Shown in pieces: positions 52,566 to 56,407 of a stretch of 56,407 nt of DNA. The number at the start of each line of letters is the position of its first letter. Position 1 is the stretch's first letter. A program made the position numbers and the translations under genes. This DNA comes from an uncultured Pseudomonadota bacterium (lineage in GTDB: Bacteria > Pseudomonadota > Alphaproteobacteria > Rs-D84), in assembly GCA_949290785.1 (NCBI GenBank), contig CASETE010000003.1:1-56407 (forward strand), in the 5' to 3' direction. Below the pieces are notes generated by a model. That model had not been told where the DNA came from. It ran no database searches and saw nothing but the letters and a program-made list of their open reading frames with translations.

Positions 52566-53708
52566 ATGGCAGGTAAGGTAAATTTATCACAAAAAGATAC
52601 GTATCTTTTATGGGGTCGAGCAGCTGGACGTTGTGAGTTTGAAGGCTGTAATAAAATTTTGTATAGGGACAACTTTAGTTTGCGATCATTGAATTTGGCA
52701 GAACGAGCACATATTGTAGCCCGCAGTCCAAATGGGCCTCGAGGGGATTTAGATTGTTCAAGATCTTTGGTGGATAATATTGATAATGTAATGCTTTTGT
52801 GTAGGGAGTGTCATGACCGAATAGACTCTGACTCAAGTAGCTTTCCTGCGGTTGTTTTAAAAGAAATGAAGAATAAGCACGAAAAAAGAATAGAGTTTCT
52901 TACAGGATTTGATAATGAAAAGAGTAGTCATATAGTTACATATTCGGCTAATATCGGGGATATTCGTGTTCCGATAGATTTTAATTCTGCTGTAATGAGT
53001 ATGATACGAAACGGTAGAACACCAGCAGAGCCTTTTGCTATAGACTTAAGCAATGCGGGAAATGCCTTAAAGGATGACAGTGCGCAATTCTGGGAAGTAG
53101 AAGAAAGGAATTTAGTAACAAAATTTAACCAAAAGTTATTAGACAGAATTTCTGAAACAGGAGATATTAGACATTCTTCTTTATTTGCAATTGCGCCGGT
53201 GCCGTTGTTGATAAAATTAGGCTCATTGTTCACAGATAAATGCCCTGTTGATATATATCAGAAAAAAAGAGAGCCTTCAACATGGGACTGGGGCTGTCGT
53301 GATTTAAAAACAAAATTTCATATTTCGGTGCCAGAATGTAAATTTGATACTGTGGCGCTTGTTTTATCATTAAGTGCCGATATCAATACAGAGGATGTCT
53401 ATAAAACTTTGGGTAAGAATATTTCTGTTTGGCACGTTAGAGCCGAAACCCCAAATTATGATTGTATAGTTACTCTAGAAGAGCTTGGTCTATTTCGTAA
53501 CATAATGAGAGAGACGTTAAATAAAATCAAAAAATGTCATGGTGCAGATAATGTTATTCATACTTTTGCTGCAATTCCAATATCGGCAGCAATTGAAGTG
53601 GGTAGAGTATGGATGCCTCGTGCTGATTTGCCTATGCAAACATATAATAGGCTTCCAAATAGAAATTTTCAAAAGGCGTTGTTGATAGGAAAGGAAAACA
53701 TAAGATGA
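52566..53708 (+). CDS. cap5: CBASS effector nuclease Cap5 (HNH-SAVED)
   Basis: This 380-residue protein is a DNA-degrading effector switched on by a cyclic nucleotide. The HNH domain spans about 10-110: CEFEGC near residue 19, AHIVARS, then NVMLLCRECHDRI with the CxxCH zinc or metal site. A SAVED sensor domain spans about 150-375; conserved pieces are FAIDLSNAG, LFAIAPVPLLIKLG, WDWGCRD and the C-terminal FAAIPISAAIEVGRVWMP. The order and length match known Cap5. It is first in the operon and overlaps the next gene by four bases (ATGA). Codon use shows more AGA and CGA for Arg than the core genes by eye. Confidence 0.92.
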   Translation: MAGKVNLSQKDTYLLWGRAAGRCEFEGCNKILYRDNFSLRSLNLAERAHIVARSPNGPRGDLDCSRSLVDNIDNVMLLCRECHDRIDSDSSSFPAVVLKEMKNKHEKRIEFLTGFDNEKSSHIVTYSANIGDIRVPIDFNSAVMSMIRNGRTPAEPFAIDLSNAGNALKDDSAQFWEVEERNLVTKFNQKLLDRISETGDIRHSSLFAIAPVPLLIKLGSLFTDKCPVDIYQKKREPSTWDWGCRDLKTKFHISVPECKFDTVALVLSLSADINTEDVYKTLGKNISVWHVRAETPNYDCIVTLEELGLFRNIMRETLNKIKKCHGADNVIHTFAAIPISAAIEVGRVWMPRADLPMQTYNRLPNRNFQKALLIGKENIR

Positions 53709-54820
53709 ATAAGTTATCAGAATTATTACGAAATAAAATTAATATAACTTCTGAAATGGAAGCTAAGGCTAATTGTATATACGAAGAAGTTTCAAATTTG
53801 CTACAGAGTAAATTGAAACAATATGACCCAGATATATTTGTACAAGGATCGTTCAAACTAAAAACTATTATTAAGCCAGTTCAAAGTGATGAATATGATT
53901 TGGATTTCGTGTGCCACCTTAAAATAAACAAAGATCAAATATCTCATGCAGAACTTAAAGAGCTTGTTGGTAACGCTTTAAAAACAAAATACTCGATTGC
54001 AAATGGTCAGCTGGAACCTAAAAACAGGTGTTGGCGTATAAATCTTGATGGGTTCCATGTTGATGTTTTACCAGCAGTTCCAGAAACGGATCTGTCTTTT
54101 TATGGGGAGCTTGTTGGGACAGCGCTAATAGAGGCACCAATAGCAATTCCGGATAAAGATCTAAAAGAGTGGAAGTCAAGTAACCCGCGTGGATATGCTA
54201 TTTGGTTTAAAGAACAAGAACGTAAAGAGGAAACCAAACGAGCAAGTATTATTGAAAACTCAAAAGAAGTTTTGCCTAGACAAAATGTTGGGGTGAGTGT
54301 ATTGCAGAACGCGATAAAAGTTATGAAGTATCATCGAGATATTCAATTTAAAGATAATTTGGAAAATAAACCAATATCAATAATTTTAACTACCTTAGCA
54401 GCTACATATTACGATGGTGAACAAAATCTAGAAGATGCTCTTTATGGTATTGTAAATAGGATTAAGTTAGCCTTTCCATCAATTTTTGATGCCGGTCAAA
54501 TACGAAATCCTGTTTTGCCAACAGAAAATTTTGCAGATAAATGGGCAACACACCCAGAAAGAAAAAGGGCATTTAAAGAATGGGTCTTGTCGTTGCACAC
54601 GTTGCTAGAAGAATATGTGCTAAATAAAGATAAAGATGGTTCTTTGCAACGTTTGTTGGTAGAAGGTTTTGGAGTTTCGCATAGTGCTGTAGCTCATGCT
54701 AGAAATCTTAGTCAAGGGTTGGCGGCAGGGGCATTGTCTCTTGGGTTGAATAATATGGTTACGTCCGCAAGCAAAGCCGCAGGATATCCAACAAAATTCT
54801 ATGGAACAAATGGCGAGTAA
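53705..54820 (+). CDS. CBASS CD-NTase (cyclic oligonucleotide synthase)
   Basis: This 371-residue nucleotidyltransferase makes the cyclic signal after phage infection. Motifs are QGSF at 47-50, SDEYDLDF with the catalytic pair D65/D67, and the third Asp D120 in GFHVDVLP. A helical C-terminal domain follows. The layout fits a CD-NTase of the CdnC/CdnD/CdnG type, and the clade cannot be fixed by eye. The C-terminus ends KFYGTNGE; in type II CBASS the CD-NTase C-terminus is joined to targets by E1/E2 or E2-only partners. It overlaps both neighbours, so all three proteins are translationally coupled. Confidence 0.92.
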   Translation: MNKLSELLRNKINITSEMEAKANCIYEEVSNLLQSKLKQYDPDIFVQGSFKLKTIIKPVQSDEYDLDFVCHLKINKDQISHAELKELVGNALKTKYSIANGQLEPKNRCWRINLDGFHVDVLPAVPETDLSFYGELVGTALIEAPIAIPDKDLKEWKSSNPRGYAIWFKEQERKEETKRASIIENSKEVLPRQNVGVSVLQNAIKVMKYHRDIQFKDNLENKPISIILTTLAATYYDGEQNLEDALYGIVNRIKLAFPSIFDAGQIRNPVLPTENFADKWATHPERKRAFKEWVLSLHTLLEEYVLNKDKDGSLQRLLVEGFGVSHSAVAHARNLSQGLAAGALSLGLNNMVTSASKAAGYPTKFYGTNGE

Positions 54821-55316
54821 AGTGAAGTACATACCCAAAATAGATTATTTTTATAATACATATAAACAATTACAAGCTAGACCCAATACAAGATGCCGTT
54901 GGGAAGTACGTAATAAATTTATTATATGTGAGTTTAATGTAACGTCTGGGTATAGTGGAAGTACGTATACTTTATGTTTAAATTATGAGAAGTTTTATGC
55001 TCCCAGGGTTTGGGTAGTAGAGCCTAGTTTTATGCGCTGTTCATATTTACCTCACGTTTATTTTGGTAATAGATTATGTTTATATCATCCAGATGATTTT
55101 GTCTGGACAAAAGAAAAAGATATTGTACAAACAATAATGTGTTGGGCAGCAATATGGATTGATTTCTATGAAATATGGAAAGAAACAGGGGTTTGGTTAG
55201 GCCCTGAGGCAGAACATAAAGTAGGTGTTCCAAAATTAGAAGGGGTTAGTATTAACAAAAAAAAGCTTAAAAAATCTAAGCACTCCCTTTTAAAAGATAG
55301 TCCAATCAGATATTAG
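54801..55316 (+). CDS. CBASS E2-like protein without E1 (short type II)
   Basis: The 171-residue protein resembles the E2-only proteins of short type II CBASS. A strand-rich region is followed by HVYFGNRLCLYHP with the likely catalytic Cys near 93. Then come the WAAIWIDFYEIWKETG helix and WLGPEAEH. It would attach or prime the CD-NTase without a separate E1 domain. The C-terminal 30 residues are Lys-rich and variable. The start overlaps the CD-NTase end by 20 bases; an ATG at 54810 is equally possible. No Cap3 (JAB peptidase) follows; the next gene is the opposite-strand recombinase. Confidence 0.85.
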   Translation: MEQMASKVKYIPKIDYFYNTYKQLQARPNTRCRWEVRNKFIICEFNVTSGYSGSTYTLCLNYEKFYAPRVWVVEPSFMRCSYLPHVYFGNRLCLYHPDDFVWTKEKDIVQTIMCWAAIWIDFYEIWKETGVWLGPEAEHKVGVPKLEGVSINKKKLKKSKHSLLKDSPIRY

Positions 55317-55331
55317 ACCAATGTTTACTTT

Positions 55332-56407
55332 TTAACAGTAAAACGCCTTTTCCTGCTCGGCAAAATTTTCGTATTTTTCAGCGATGAGGAAGAGTTCTTG
55401 TATGTTTGTATGATTGTGCAGTTCACCGTTTAAGGCGCTGTTTATTATCTTTGGCGACAAGTAAGCTAGGTTCAGATATTTATAAATTGTTCGTAGGTCG
55501 CGTTTTTCATCTCTGGCAATTTTCTTTATTCCGATACCTCCTTCGTATAAGTTTTTATACCGCCAGGCTGTTGCAAAGGCTTTTACTATCAGGTGGTTAT
55601 TGTCGGTTATGCTAAGAACTCCGGTCTTGGCATCTTTATCAATACGTGTCGTTGCGTATTTGCGCAGAATAACTGGGACGGTTGTTATTACTTCGTCTTT
55701 GCTTGTTATGAACTCCATTGATTCTGTTGCTTCGTTTATATACACTTCGCTGGCAAATTCTAACCAGCGCATCGGGTCAACCGAGATATGCATTATCAAT
55801 TTCTCATTTGAATAAATAACTTTTTTTATGGCGGATTGTATCAAGTTGCGCTTTGTGTCGTATGTCATACGTGTCCAATCTATGCGCTTAATAGCGTCTT
55901 TGGATTCCAGGGGCAGGGTGGATAAATCAGAATCCAGAAACTTTGTAAAAGTGCTCAGAACAATGGCGTCCAGTTGTGGTGCAGGCAGGTAAAATCCTTT
56001 GGACGCATAGTAATATTTTGTCTTTTGATTTTTACCTGAATTGCGTTGGTTCGTGAACTTAATGCCTATATTATTGAACAGTTTGCCAGTCAAAAGGTTT
56101 GGTGAACGAAGTGCTTTTGATTTGTTATTCGTGTTGTTTTGCAGGGCAGTTTGTACGGCGTTAAATAACTCGTCTGATATGATTGGCTCGTGCGTGCCGC
56201 GGGCGCAAGTTCCGTTTGCTTTGTGTGATATGAATCCGATATAAGTTTTATCGCGCAGGATTCTGTGCATACTCATTTGTGTAATAAGCTTGCCACCACG
56301 CCAATCGCCACTGCGTGTTTGCCACTTCTTCGCCCAGATTCCATTTAGTTCTGCAAATTCAGTCAATGCGCTGACCGATTGAAATTCCAGATATTGTTCA
56401 AACAAGG
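55332..56407 (-). CDS. Large serine recombinase, C-terminal part (gene cut by window edge)
   Basis: About 358 residues are visible and the frame runs off the right edge, so the catalytic resolvase domain with its Ser lies outside. The visible part starts in the recombinase domain (FEQYLEFQSVSALTEFAELN) and has the RILRDKTYIGFISHKANG DNA-binding stretch and the HEPIISDELFNAVQTAL helix. A long C-terminal coiled region follows, ending ALNGELHNHTNI ... AEQEKAFYC. Such enzymes move phages and islands. The usual Cys zinc-ribbon pattern is not evident. A fragment of a homologous 3' end lies at 52345-52445, so this enzyme may have brought in the CBASS cassette. Confidence 0.88.
   Translation of the reverse strand, partial: LFEQYLEFQSVSALTEFAELNGIWAKKWQTRSGDWRGGKLITQMSMHRILRDKTYIGFISHKANGTCARGTHEPIISDELFNAVQTALQNNTNNKSKALRSPNLLTGKLFNNIGIKFTNQRNSGKNQKTKYYYASKGFYLPAPQLDAIVLSTFTKFLDSDLSTLPLESKDAIKRIDWTRMTYDTKRNLIQSAIKKVIYSNEKLIMHISVDPMRWLEFASEVYINEATESMEFITSKDEVITTVPVILRKYATTRIDKDAKTGVLSITDNNHLIVKAFATAWRYKNLYEGGIGIKKIARDEKRDLRTIYKYLNLAYLSPKIINSALNGELHNHTNIQELFLIAEKYENFAEQEKAFYC

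Noticed and set aside
50108..56407. Complete prophage
   Set aside because: No capsid, portal, terminase, holin or endolysin genes are present in this stretch.

Overview
The window looks like a chromosomal segment of a low-GC, host-associated or gut-type alphaproteobacterium living largely without oxygen. The placement rests on Gram-negative envelope genes (lptB/lptC, a BamE-like lipoprotein, OmpA/Pal-type and autotransporter proteins, an EnvC-like factor), CarD, and a one-chain pyruvate:ferredoxin oxidoreductase. It is inferred from gene content, not from a phylogeny. Gene density is high, start sites usually have clear AGGAG-type ribosome binding sites, and many genes end in compact GC hairpins.

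Layout. 0-2.9 kb: tRNA-Leu(CAA), rpmB and a clpB that lacks the N-domain. 2.9-10 kb: an ABC exporter followed on the same strand by four tandem paralogs built from about 50-residue repeats plus a shared C-terminal domain of unknown function. This is the most unusual coding block here. 10-15 kb: tRNA-Ala, rpsU, a DUF805 protein, polA, a small outer-membrane barrel protein and pth. 15-21.7 kb: secreted Cys-rich proteins and four tandem short lipoproteins with conserved ends and variable middles, preceded by a structured leader. 21.7-22.2 kb: tRNA-Leu with the rare AAG anticodon, and a four-copy 68-bp tandem array in which every unit carries the first bases of that tRNA. 22.2-25.3 kb: three exported envelope proteins.

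25.3-33.8 kb: rpsB-tsf, tyrS, an EnvC-like protein, a kinase-like gene with a probable leaderless promoter, a CtpA-type protease, an LRR-like protein and an unknown. 33.9-43.3 kb: nifJ, BamE-like, carD, lptB-lptC without lptA, an OmpA-type lipoprotein and a 53-residue protein. 43.3-51.5 kb: superinfection-immunity-like protein, eno, autotransporter, ssb, rho, an overlapping spanin-like pair and a Cys-module secreted protein.

51.6-56.4 kb: a tRNA-Pro followed by an acquired island. It holds a small unknown gene, the decayed 3' end of a serine recombinase, a three-gene CBASS anti-phage operon (HNH-SAVED effector, CD-NTase, E2-only protein; short type II architecture), and an incomplete large serine recombinase at the window edge. 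Two almost identical promoters stand before the small unknown gene and the CBASS operon, which suggests shared control. The best candidates for something new are the 2.9-8.2 kb repeat-protein array, the tRNA-Leu(AAG) array, and the small gene that shares its promoter with CBASS.
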